From NCBI RefSeq assembly GCF_949769225.1, contig NZ_CATKPB010000004.1: a stretch of DNA of 64,000 nt; one strand, given 5' to 3'. Below, piece after piece: positions 33,005 to 40,687 of the stretch. Each line of letters starts with the position of its first letter. Position 1 is the first letter of the stretch. Source of the DNA: Peptoniphilus_A genitalis. GTDB taxonomy: Bacteria; Bacillota; Clostridia; Tissierellales; Peptoniphilaceae. Below the pieces are notes generated by a model that saw only the letters and a program-made list of their open reading frames with translations, had not been told where the DNA came from and did no database searches. The position numbers and the translations under genes were made by a program.

Positions 33005-33631
33005 TTATTTTTTATTTTGTGCCAAGTTTATTATTTGGTCTGCAATACTTTCAAAGTCAAAGGAAGATGAGTTTATCAAGATGTCGTAGTTGGCAGACTC
33101 GCCCCAAGTTCTTCCAGTGTTCCTGGAATAGTGGTTGGCACGTCTGTTGTTCTCACGAGTCATTTTTATCTCAAGTTTGTCCTTTTTAACCTTGTAAGTG
33201 TTTAAAATTCTCTCTTCTTTGAAGTCCTTTGATGCGTAGATAAATATTGACAGCTTTGGAAAGTCTTCCAAGACAAAGTCACTGCACTTGCCAAAGATCA
33301 CAACTTTTTTCTTTTTTGCAAGCTCCCTAATTGTCCTTGAGTCTAAGAGGAAGGCTGCGTCGTCAACTGCTATGTCTTCTTGGGAGTAGGAATAGTTTTG
33401 TCTATATAGGTCATAGATTGTTCCCTGCAAGAAGGAGTCATCTTTTTTAATTTCTTCAGGCTTTACCTTCTTTTCAAGGCTGGTAAGCTCTATAAGTTTT
33501 TCGTCATAAAATTCGTAATTTAATTTATCTGCAACTTTCTTGGCAATTTCATTTGCCCCAGATCCATATTCTCCATCAATTGTTATTAATTTTTCTCCGG
33601 TTTTTTGGAATATTTTTTTAAATAGTGACAT
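33005..33631 (-). CDS. cytidylate kinase-like family protein
   Basis: A 208-residue P-loop protein. The nucleotide-binding loop is ITIDGEYGSGANEIAKKVADKL, the variant found in the cytidylate-kinase-like family (PF13189), and DEKLIELTS follows as in that family. The lid-like region KMTRENNRRANHYSRNTGRTWGE has the Arg-rich NRRAxYY pattern. These paralogues are frequent in clostridia beside true Cmk; their substrate is not settled. Confidence 0.85.
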   Translation of the reverse strand: MSLFKKIFQKTGEKLITIDGEYGSGANEIAKKVADKLNYEFYDEKLIELTSLEKKVKPEEIKKDDSFLQGTIYDLYRQNYSYSQEDIAVDDAAFLLDSRTIRELAKKKKVVIFGKCSDFVLEDFPKLSIFIYASKDFKEERILNTYKVKKDKLEIKMTRENNRRANHYSRNTGRTWGESANYDILINSSSFDFESIADQIINLAQNKK

Positions 33632-33704
33632 ATCTTCACCTCTCTTTAATTATACTCTAGCTTTGTGAAAGTTTTTTTATTCAATTTAAAATTCTTGTGA
33701 AATT

Positions 33705-34622
33705 TTATCCCCTATTTAATTTTCTCTCTAGTCTCTTCTCAAGATAAGCTTCTATTGGGACTTGGGCAAATATTGTTGCCAGAAAAATTACTATAGCTCC
33801 AAAAATTTCTCTTTCCGTCATCTCTTGTGATAGGATAAGCCAACCAAAGAGGGCGCCAAAAACTGATTCAAGGGAGCAGATCATTGATGCAACAACTGGT
33901 TCTAGGTCCTTTAGGGCCATTAGTTGAATAGTGAATCCAACTCCTGAGGACAAAATCCCTACATAGAGAATTGTAACTTGAGACTTTAAAATTGCTTCCA
34001 TGCTTATGTCTTCAAGGACAAGGGCTCCCACTAAAGATATGACTCCACAAACCGCAAACTGAACTAGGGAAACCAAAACTGCATTAGTATTGGTTGAGTA
34101 CTTTGTCAGTAATAAGATGTGAATGGCAAAGATAAGGGCAGATAAGATTACAATTAAGTCTCCCCTATTTATCTTAAGTCCACCCTTTATTGACAAGAGG
34201 TAGGTACCCACCATGGCAAGAAAGATACAAAGTATAATTTTTACACTTGGTCTTCTTCCAAAAAACAGTCCTATTAATGGAATAAAAACTATGTAGAGGG
34301 CTGTCAAAAAACTTGCCTTGGCAGCTGTTGTATAAATAAGAGAAACTTGTTGGAGATTAATGGCTATTGTAAAAACCAGGCCGCAAATACTTCCTCCCAC
34401 AATGGTCCTCTTCATGTCAAACTTTTCTTCTCTGTATGACGCTGACTTCATCATAAAAAATTTATAAGTTAGGTATAAAAATACAACTGCTACAAAACAT
34501 CTTGAGGCAGTAAAAGAAAGGGGCCCTAAGTGTTCCATACCTGCTGCTTGTGCTACAAAGGCAAGTCCCCAGATTATTGCTGTTGCAAATAACATTATTG
34601 ATGCTTTAAATTCTCTTTTCAT
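33705..34622 (-). CDS. EamA/DMT-family drug or metabolite transporter
   Basis: A 305-residue membrane protein with ten helices in two EamA repeats. The first includes WGLAFVAQAAGMEHLGPLSF and the second GVGFTIQLMALKDLEPVVAS followed by SLESVFGALFGWLILSQ, both typical of the family. I start at the ATG at 34622, where GGTGGTG gives a better ribosome binding site than the TTG at 34637. The substrate is unknown. Confidence 0.88.
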   Translation of the reverse strand: MKREFKASIMLFATAIIWGLAFVAQAAGMEHLGPLSFTASRCFVAVVFLYLTYKFFMMKSASYREEKFDMKRTIVGGSICGLVFTIAINLQQVSLIYTTAAKASFLTALYIVFIPLIGLFFGRRPSVKIILCIFLAMVGTYLLSIKGGLKINRGDLIVILSALIFAIHILLLTKYSTNTNAVLVSLVQFAVCGVISLVGALVLEDISMEAILKSQVTILYVGILSSGVGFTIQLMALKDLEPVVASMICSLESVFGALFGWLILSQEMTEREIFGAIVIFLATIFAQVPIEAYLEKRLERKLNRG

Positions 34623-34754
34623 TTTTACACCACCCAAAAAACACCAATTCAGAAGTTTAAGCCCAAATTGATGTTAAAATTCTATAATTTAATATTATCA
34701 CAATTTATCTAAGAAAAATAGTAATGCAATATTTCTTACCATAAAAATTTTAAA

Positions 34755-34783
34755 TTAGACCTTTTTTAAATCTCATGTATAAT
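34755..34783 (+). promoter_or_regulatory. promoter of the leucyl aminopeptidase gene
   Basis: TTAGAC, 17 bases, TATAAT, ending 19 bases before the ATG at 34802; AGAGGTG is the ribosome binding site. Confidence 0.6.
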
Positions 34784-34801
34784 TAAGATAAGAGGTGAAT
34801 T

Positions 34802-36229
34802 ATGATAAAGTTTAATTTGTATAAAGAAGGAGGACTAAAGGTCCACTTCGTTAAAAATGATCAAGAGCTTCCTAGTGAAATCAAGGAGTATCTTGAAAAG
34901 AAAAAGTTCGCTTATAAGTTTAAAGAAAGTTTATACCTTCCTAGCTTTGAAGAAGAATCTGAAATCTTCATGGGACTTGGCGATGATGAACTTGACCTTG
35001 AAGATGTGAGAAATCTTTTCTTTGAGCTTGGAAATATTTTAAGAGACAACCAAGAGCACGAAGTTGAAATAAAAATGCCAGAGCTTTCTATCTGCAACAA
35101 GAAAACTATTATGGCAGCTTATGAAGGACTTCGCCAAGGTGAATATGAATTCACAAAGAAAACTGATGTAAAAGAAAAGAAGGCTGACTTTGAAATCACT
35201 GTCAACTATTCTGCCTTTAGGGGACCTGAAGCAAAATTAAGAGAGGGTCTTAATAAGATAGAAAACATTATGGACGGGATCTTCCTTGCAAGGGACCTTG
35301 TAAATGAAAGAGCCAATGTAATTTATCCAGAGACTCTTGCTAATATTGCTAAAGAAAAATTAGAAGAAGCTGGAGTTAAGGTTACAGTTTATGAAGAAGA
35401 TGAAATCGAAAAAATTGGCATGAAGGCCTTTTTAAGAGTTGCAGCAGGTGCTACAAACCGTCCAAGACTTATTGTAATGGAATACAAAAACTCCGACACA
35501 GAAAAAGTTGCCCTTGTTGGTAAGGGGCTAACTTACGACTCAGGTGGCTACAACATCAAGTCTCCATCAGGCATGAACTACATGCACTGCGACATGGGTG
35601 GAGCTGGTACAGTTATTGGCACAATCTATGCCCTTGCAAAGAACAAGGCAAAGACAAATATAGTTGGCGTAGTAGCAGCTTGCGAAAATATGATTTCAGG
35701 TCAGGCTTACAAGTCTGGCGACGTAATCGACTCCATGAAGGGACTTACAATTGAAGTTGCAAACACAGATGCTGAAGGAAGAATTACCCTTGCCGATGCC
35801 GTACACTATGCGACAAATGATCTTGGAGCAGAAAAAATTATTGACCTTGCAACACTTACTGGTGCAGTTACAATTGCCCTTGGAGAAGTTTACACAGGTG
35901 CAGTTACAAATAACGAAGACTTTTACAATGAAGTCCTTGAAGCAGGTAAGCTAGCTGGAGAAAAAATGTGGGCCTTCCCTTACGACGAAGACTACAAGAA
36001 ACTAAACAGGTCAGAAGTTGCTGATATCAAGAACACATCTGGTAGACAAGCAGGGTCTGTTACTGCAGGACTTTTCGTTGGCGAATTCGTAAAAGAAAAT
36101 ACTCCTTGGGTCCACCTAGACATAGCAGCAACAGCTTATAGGGATAAGAAGGTAGGCTATCTTCCAAAAAATGCAACTGGCATTCACGTAAAGACTTTAA
36201 ACAACCTATTAGACCCAACAGATTGCTAA
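34802..36229 (+). CDS. leucyl aminopeptidase (M17, PepA type)
   Basis: A cytosolic di-zinc aminopeptidase that frees N-terminal residues from peptides, fitting an amino-acid fermenter. The 475 residues have an N-terminal macro-like domain (1-150) and the M17 catalytic domain. The metal and active-site motifs are GKGLTYDSGGYNIKSP, DMGGAGTVIG, the signature NTDAEGRITLADA, and the C-terminal WVHLDIAATAY. It is monocistronic, with a promoter upstream and a strong terminator downstream. Confidence 0.93.
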   Translation: MIKFNLYKEGGLKVHFVKNDQELPSEIKEYLEKKKFAYKFKESLYLPSFEEESEIFMGLGDDELDLEDVRNLFFELGNILRDNQEHEVEIKMPELSICNKKTIMAAYEGLRQGEYEFTKKTDVKEKKADFEITVNYSAFRGPEAKLREGLNKIENIMDGIFLARDLVNERANVIYPETLANIAKEKLEEAGVKVTVYEEDEIEKIGMKAFLRVAAGATNRPRLIVMEYKNSDTEKVALVGKGLTYDSGGYNIKSPSGMNYMHCDMGGAGTVIGTIYALAKNKAKTNIVGVVAACENMISGQAYKSGDVIDSMKGLTIEVANTDAEGRITLADAVHYATNDLGAEKIIDLATLTGAVTIALGEVYTGAVTNNEDFYNEVLEAGKLAGEKMWAFPYDEDYKKLNRSEVADIKNTSGRQAGSVTAGLFVGEFVKENTPWVHLDIAATAYRDKKVGYLPKNATGIHVKTLNNLLDPTDC

Positions 36230-36244
36230 ATTTTTTTAAACCAC

Positions 36245-36271
36245 AACCACTAGCTCAGGCTAGTGGTTTTT
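36245..36271 (+). terminator. terminator after leucyl aminopeptidase
   Basis: AACCACTAGC-TCAG-GCTAGTGGTT, a perfect 10-bp stem, followed by a short T-run. Confidence 0.85.
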
Positions 36272-36351
36272 ATTTAGTTTGTTAGTAAGAAAATAAAAAA
36301 ACTCTGCCAAATAATCCTGACAGAGCCCATAAAAGTTAATATAGTTTGCAA

Positions 36352-36386
36352 TAAAAAATCTGCTAGAGATTTCTCTCTAACAGATT
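36352..36386 (-). terminator. terminator after hppA
   Basis: AATCTGTTAGAGA-GAAA-TCTCTAGCAGATT on the minus strand forms a 13-bp stem with one wobble, followed by TTTTTATT. Confidence 0.88.
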
Positions 36387-36392
36387 TATTTT

Positions 36393-38396
36393 TTATAGGA
36401 ATAGTCCGCCGTATGCAACAAATAGTGGTGCGAATACAAGTGATACAACAGTTATAAGTTTAATTAGAATATTAAGAGAAGGTCCTGATGTATCTTTGAA
36501 TGGGTCACCAACTGTGTCTCCAGTTACAGCTGCCTTGTGAGCTTCTGAACCCTTACCACCGTGTGCTCCACCTTCAATGTATTTCTTAGCATTGTCCCAA
36601 GCTCCACCAGCGTTTGACATAAAGATTGCCATTAGTACGCCTGTTACAAGAGCTCCGGCTTGAAGTCCGCCTAGGGCTTCTGTACCAAGTAGTAGACCTA
36701 CTAGTACTGGAACAATTACAGCGATTAGTCCTGGTACAACCATTTGCTTAAGGGCAGCACCTGTTGAGATGTCAACACAAGTTGCATATTCAGGTCTTGC
36801 TTTACCTTCCATGATTCCAGGGATTTCTCTAAATTGTCTTCTTACTTCGTCGATCATTTCTGATGCTGCGTTACCTACTGCTGACATAGTAAGTGCAGAG
36901 AAGGCAAATGGAAGCATACCACCAACGAATGTTGCAGCTATAACTTCTGGTTTTGAAATATCAATTCCACTAAGACCAGTAGCATTAATGTAAGAAACGA
37001 AAAGTGCAAGGGCAGTAAGTGCTGCTGATCCAATTGCAAATCCCTTTCCTATAGCTGCTGTTGTATTACCAACAGAGTCAAGTGAGTCTGTAATATCACG
37101 AACTTCTTCTGGTAGTTCACACATTTCTGCAATACCACCAGCGTTGTCTGCGATTGGTCCATAAGCGTCTACGGCAATTGTCATACCAGTTGTTGAAAGC
37201 ATACCAACAGCTGCAAGAGAAATTCCGTAAAGTCCTACGATTGGATCTGCGCTTCCGCCAGCTCCAAGGTAAGATGCAATAATACCAATAGCGATGATGA
37301 TGATTGGTCCAACTGTTGACATCATACCAACAGAAAGTCCAGCAATAATATTTGTTGAAGAACCAGTTTCTGATTCTGCTCCAATTCTCTTAACTGGTGC
37401 ATAATCATCTGCTGTGTAATATTCTGTGAATTTAGAAATTATTAGACCAACTGCAATACCAATGATTACTGGTGCAAATGGTGAAAAACTTCCAAAGATG
37501 TAGTTTGATAAAAGTGCTGAAGCTATCATTGTAACAGCAGCTGCTACATATTCACCTGCGTTAAGAGCCTTTTGTGGGTTCTTGTCTCCCTTTACAAAGA
37601 AAGCAGCTACAATTGATGCAAGAATACCAACTGTTGCAACAAGCATACCAAATTTAACGCCTTCTTCTCCATAAGCTACTACTCCAAGAGTAATAACTGA
37701 AAGAAGTGCTCCAACGTATGATTCAAATAAGTCAGCTCCCATACCAGCAACGTCCCCAACGTTATCTCCTACGTTATCAGCGATAACTGCAGGGTTTCTT
37801 GGGTCGTCTTCTGGGATACCAGCTTCAACTTTACCTACAAGGTCAGCTCCAACGTCTGCAGCCTTAGTGTAGATACCGCCACCAACTCTTGCGAAAAGTG
37901 CAATAGATGATGCTCCAAGTGAAAATCCTGTAATGATTTCAGTTTGTCCGCCTGTTAAGAAGTATGCGCCAGTAATACCAATAATTCCTAGACCAACAAC
38001 GCACATTCCCATTACAACTCCACCTGAAAAGGCAACGTCAAGTGCTTTACCTAGGCCACTTTTCCATGCTGCGTTTGTTGTTCTAACGTTTGCTTTTGTA
38101 GCAACCTTCATACCAACATAACCAGCAGCTACTGAAAAGATAGCTCCTACTACGAAACAAATAGCAGTTGGGATTGATTTAAGTCCTACTGCCAAGATAA
38201 TTGCAAGTACAATGACAAATACAACAAGAGCCTTATATTCTCTTGTTAAAAATGCCATAGCTCCTTCTGAAATGTAAGAAGAAATTTCCTTCATTCTTTC
38301 ATTTCCGGCATCTTGCTTTGACACGAAGCCTGCCTTGTAGGCAGCAAATAGTAGTGCCAAAACGCCGACGATAGGAGCTAGATATAACATATTCAT
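36393..38396 (-). CDS. hppA: membrane-bound ion-pumping pyrophosphatase, K+-dependent type
   Basis: This 667-residue, roughly 16-helix enzyme hydrolyses pyrophosphate and pumps H+ or Na+. The substrate-site motifs are GGGIYTKAADVGADLVGKVE, EDDPRNPAVIADNVGDNVGD and, near the C-terminus, GDTVGDPFKDTSGPSLN. The K+-dependence position reads GNTTAAIGKG, with Ala where K+-independent enzymes have Lys, so it is predicted to need K+. All known Na+ pumps of this family are in the K+-dependent group, and this organism has a sodium economy, so Na+ pumping is plausible but not proven. It lies 22 bases after secG and probably shares its transcript. Confidence 0.95.
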   Translation of the reverse strand: MNMLYLAPIVGVLALLFAAYKAGFVSKQDAGNERMKEISSYISEGAMAFLTREYKALVVFVIVLAIILAVGLKSIPTAICFVVGAIFSVAAGYVGMKVATKANVRTTNAAWKSGLGKALDVAFSGGVVMGMCVVGLGIIGITGAYFLTGGQTEIITGFSLGASSIALFARVGGGIYTKAADVGADLVGKVEAGIPEDDPRNPAVIADNVGDNVGDVAGMGADLFESYVGALLSVITLGVVAYGEEGVKFGMLVATVGILASIVAAFFVKGDKNPQKALNAGEYVAAAVTMIASALLSNYIFGSFSPFAPVIIGIAVGLIISKFTEYYTADDYAPVKRIGAESETGSSTNIIAGLSVGMMSTVGPIIIIAIGIIASYLGAGGSADPIVGLYGISLAAVGMLSTTGMTIAVDAYGPIADNAGGIAEMCELPEEVRDITDSLDSVGNTTAAIGKGFAIGSAALTALALFVSYINATGLSGIDISKPEVIAATFVGGMLPFAFSALTMSAVGNAASEMIDEVRRQFREIPGIMEGKARPEYATCVDISTGAALKQMVVPGLIAVIVPVLVGLLLGTEALGGLQAGALVTGVLMAIFMSNAGGAWDNAKKYIEGGAHGGKGSEAHKAAVTGDTVGDPFKDTSGPSLNILIKLITVVSLVFAPLFVAYGGLFL

Positions 38397-38418
38397 TCTA
38401 ATCCTCCTTAAATTTTAA

Positions 38419-38643
38419 TTAAATTGCAGCTAATACAATAAGTGCAAGTACAAAAACGATGCTTGAACCAATAACAACTTTGTTTTGGATATCTTTTTTA
38501 CTAGAACCCTTATGAGATCCCCACATAGCAGTTTCTTCACCTTGAAGAGTTCCTAGACCAGCTTGTTCTGATTCCATTTGTGCAACTACAGTTATTACAA
38601 TTATGCTCGCAATAATAATTATAATAGATAATAAAGTTTGCAA
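38419..38643 (-). CDS. secG: preprotein translocase subunit SecG
   Basis: A 74-residue protein with two membrane helices: residues 3-20 (LLSIIIIIASIIVITVVA) and about 53-74. The loop between has the SecG pattern, AGLGTLQGEE, then W-G and KGSSKKDIQNKV. It supports the SecYE channel during ATP-driven export. It is followed by hppA within 22 bases. Confidence 0.85.
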   Translation of the reverse strand: MQTLLSIIIIIASIIVITVVAQMESEQAGLGTLQGEETAMWGSHKGSSKKDIQNKVVIGSSIVFVLALIVLAAI

Positions 38644-38733
38644 ACTTATACCTCCCTTAAATTTCTATAACATATAAATTCTAACACAGCAAGGCTTGCT
38701 AATCAACGAATTTATACGATAATTTGGCATTTT

Positions 38734-39324
38734 TTAACAAGTTACTTCCTTTTTTAAGCCTTCTTCGATTAAGTCCTCCCTATCTTGCATTGCAAGAAGA
38801 GTTTTTTCTATTAGGTCATCAAGTTCCCATCCAAGCTTTTCTGCCCCTCTTTTTATTACATCTCGAGAGCAGCCTTCTGCGAACTTCTTGTCCTTAAACT
38901 TTTTCTTTACGCTCTTTAGGTTCATGTCCTTGGTGCTCTTTGATGGCCTCATAAGTGATGCTGCATAAATTAGTCCTGTAAGCTCATCTGCTGCAAAGAG
39001 GATCTTCTCCATAAAGAGTTCTGGTTCAACATCAGAACATATTCCAGACCCATGAGACATTATTGCGTGAATTAACTCATCACTTCCACCTGCCCCACTT
39101 AAAATCGCTGGCGTATTCTTTAAATGTTCTTCAGGATATCTTTCGTAATCAACATCGTGAAGAAGTCCTGCCATTTTCCAAAAGTCTACATTGTCCTTGT
39201 CGTATTCTTCTGCAAAGTAGCCCATAACACTTTCAAGAGTCAAGGCATGTCTTATGTGAAATTCTTCCTTGTTGTATTCCTTTAAAAGCTTTAGGGCATC
39301 TTCTCTACTTATTCCAATCTTCAT
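38734..39324 (-). CDS. HD-domain phosphohydrolase-like protein
   Basis: A 196-residue protein with the HD metal motif: His in FHIRHALTLESVMGYFAEEY, HD in AGLLHDVDYERYPEEH, and later His/Asp in IMSHGSGICSDVEP. The family includes nucleotidases and cyclic nucleotide phosphodiesterases; this short version, sometimes annotated as HDIG or hydrolase, has no partner domain. The substrate is unknown. GGAAGTGGGATT precedes the ATG. Confidence 0.8.
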   Translation of the reverse strand: MKIGISREDALKLLKEYNKEEFHIRHALTLESVMGYFAEEYDKDNVDFWKMAGLLHDVDYERYPEEHLKNTPAILSGAGGSDELIHAIMSHGSGICSDVEPELFMEKILFAADELTGLIYAASLMRPSKSTKDMNLKSVKKKFKDKKFAEGCSRDVIKRGAEKLGWELDDLIEKTLLAMQDREDLIEEGLKKEVTC

Positions 39325-39390
39325 AATCCCACTTCCTTTTTCCTAATTCTATCACAATAATTTTTGAATTTCACTTTTATCTACTTATGT

Positions 39391-39396
39391 TATAAT
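39391..39396 (+). promoter_or_regulatory. -10 element of gap (extended)
   Basis: TGTTATAAT gives a perfect -10 box with an extended TGn. No good -35 box is seen at 16-18 bases. It lies 35 bases before the start codon. Confidence 0.5.
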
Positions 39397-39430
39397 GAAG
39401 ATAAGAATGCTATGAACAATGGAGGTTTTT

Positions 39431-40450
39431 ATGAAAAAAAATGTTGGCATAATGGGCTTTGGTAGAATTGGTAGAGACGCACTAAGAATCTGGGCCCTAA
39501 GAGACGATGTTAATTTTGAAGTTACTCACGTAGCTGTAAGAAATTTAGAAAAAACTTTAAAAGAAAGAACTCACCTATTTAAATACGATACAATCTATAG
39601 AAAATTCCCTGGTGAAATTGAATTCACTGACGACGGAATGATCATCAATGGAAAGAAAGTTACTTTCGTTGAATCAAAAACTCCAGACAAGATGAACTGG
39701 AAAGAGCTTGGTGTTGATGTTGTAATCGATTCATCTGGTGCCTTCAAGGACGAAGAACAAGCAAGAGGTCACCTTGAAAGTGGTGCAAAGAAAGTTGTCT
39801 TAACTTCTCCAGGCAAGGGCAAGATGCTTACAGTTGTTATGGGAGTTAACGACGACAAGTACGACCCAGAAAAGGACGACATTATCTCTAACGCATCTTG
39901 TACAACAAACTGTCTTGCTCCAGTGACTAAGGTTATCTTAGAAAACTTTGGTATCAAGAAGGGACTTATGTCCACTGTTCACGCTTACACTAACGACCAA
40001 AATATTCACGACGGTGTTCACAAGAAGGACATGAGACGTGCAAGAATGGGCGCAGAAAATATAATCCCAACTTCAACTGGTGCAGCTAAGGCTGTTGGAA
40101 AAGTTATTCCAGAAGTTGACGGAATCTTAACTGGTTTTGCCCTAAGAGTTCCTGTTCCAACTGGATCCCTAGTTGACGTTACTTTTGAACTTGAAAAAGA
40201 AGCTACAGTTGAAGAAATCAATGCAGCTATTAAGAAAGCATCTGAAAATGAATTAAAGGGAATTCTTGCTTACTCTGAAGACGAACTTGTTTCTTCTGAT
40301 ATTATTGGCGACACTCACTCATCTATTTTCGATTCACTTCTAACAACTGTTAATGGCAAAATGGTTAAACTTATTTCTTGGTACGACAACGAATGGGGTT
40401 ACACAGAAAGAGTTATTGACCTAACAGAAAAAATTGTTGAATCTCTATAA
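39431..40450 (+). CDS. gap: type I glyceraldehyde-3-phosphate dehydrogenase
   Basis: This enzyme oxidises glyceraldehyde-3-phosphate with NAD and phosphate. It has 339 residues from the ATG at 39431, where TGGAGG is five bases upstream. The NAD motif is GIMGFGRIGRDALR. The catalytic Cys157 is in SNASCTTNCLAPV, with His184 in STVHAYTNDQ. PTSTGAAKAVGKVIP and SWYDNEWGYTERV are intact. It has its own promoter and terminator; no other glycolytic gene adjoins it, unlike the usual gap-pgk-tpi cluster. Confidence 0.95.
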   Translation: MKKNVGIMGFGRIGRDALRIWALRDDVNFEVTHVAVRNLEKTLKERTHLFKYDTIYRKFPGEIEFTDDGMIINGKKVTFVESKTPDKMNWKELGVDVVIDSSGAFKDEEQARGHLESGAKKVVLTSPGKGKMLTVVMGVNDDKYDPEKDDIISNASCTTNCLAPVTKVILENFGIKKGLMSTVHAYTNDQNIHDGVHKKDMRRARMGAENIIPTSTGAAKAVGKVIPEVDGILTGFALRVPVPTGSLVDVTFELEKEATVEEINAAIKKASENELKGILAYSEDELVSSDIIGDTHSSIFDSLLTTVNGKMVKLISWYDNEWGYTERVIDLTEKIVESL

Positions 40451-40464
40451 TTAAATTTATTAGG

Positions 40465-40490
40465 AGGCTTGCACAGGCAGGCCTTTTTTA
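40465..40490 (+). terminator. terminator after gap
   Basis: AGGCTTGC-ACAG-GCAGGCCT (one G-U pair) followed by TTTTTATTT. Confidence 0.85.
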
Positions 40491-40515
40491 TTTGCCTAAA
40501 ATTATTTTTTGCAAG

Positions 40516-40646
40516 TTATAAGTATCCTAGGTTTCCTTCTAAATATTCTTCCACAAGTTTTAGTTTGAATTCTAAATTAGATTTTGACATAAAAAACTGA
40601 CCTCCTTTAGTTGGTTTTTAAGTCCAACTTTTGGGGCCAGTTCAGT
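40516..40646 (-). mobile_element. truncated IS3-family (IS150-like) left end
   Basis: On the minus strand, from 40646, the sequence reads ACTGAACTGGCCCCAAAAGT then TGGACTTAAAAACCAAC, the typical outer end of IS150-group elements. After AAGGAGGTCAG it has an ATG at 40590 opening MSKSNLEFKLKLVEEYLEG, the N-terminus of the OrfA helix-turn-helix protein. The frame stops after 24 codons at 40516, where OrfA should continue with the HTH. No right end or OrfB is seen, so it is a dead fragment. It lies between gap and the large SLH-caspase gene, at the 3' side of the latter. Confidence 0.75.
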
Positions 40647-40687
40647 CTTGATTATTTTTTATTATTGGAAATTACTTAGTTATTTTT

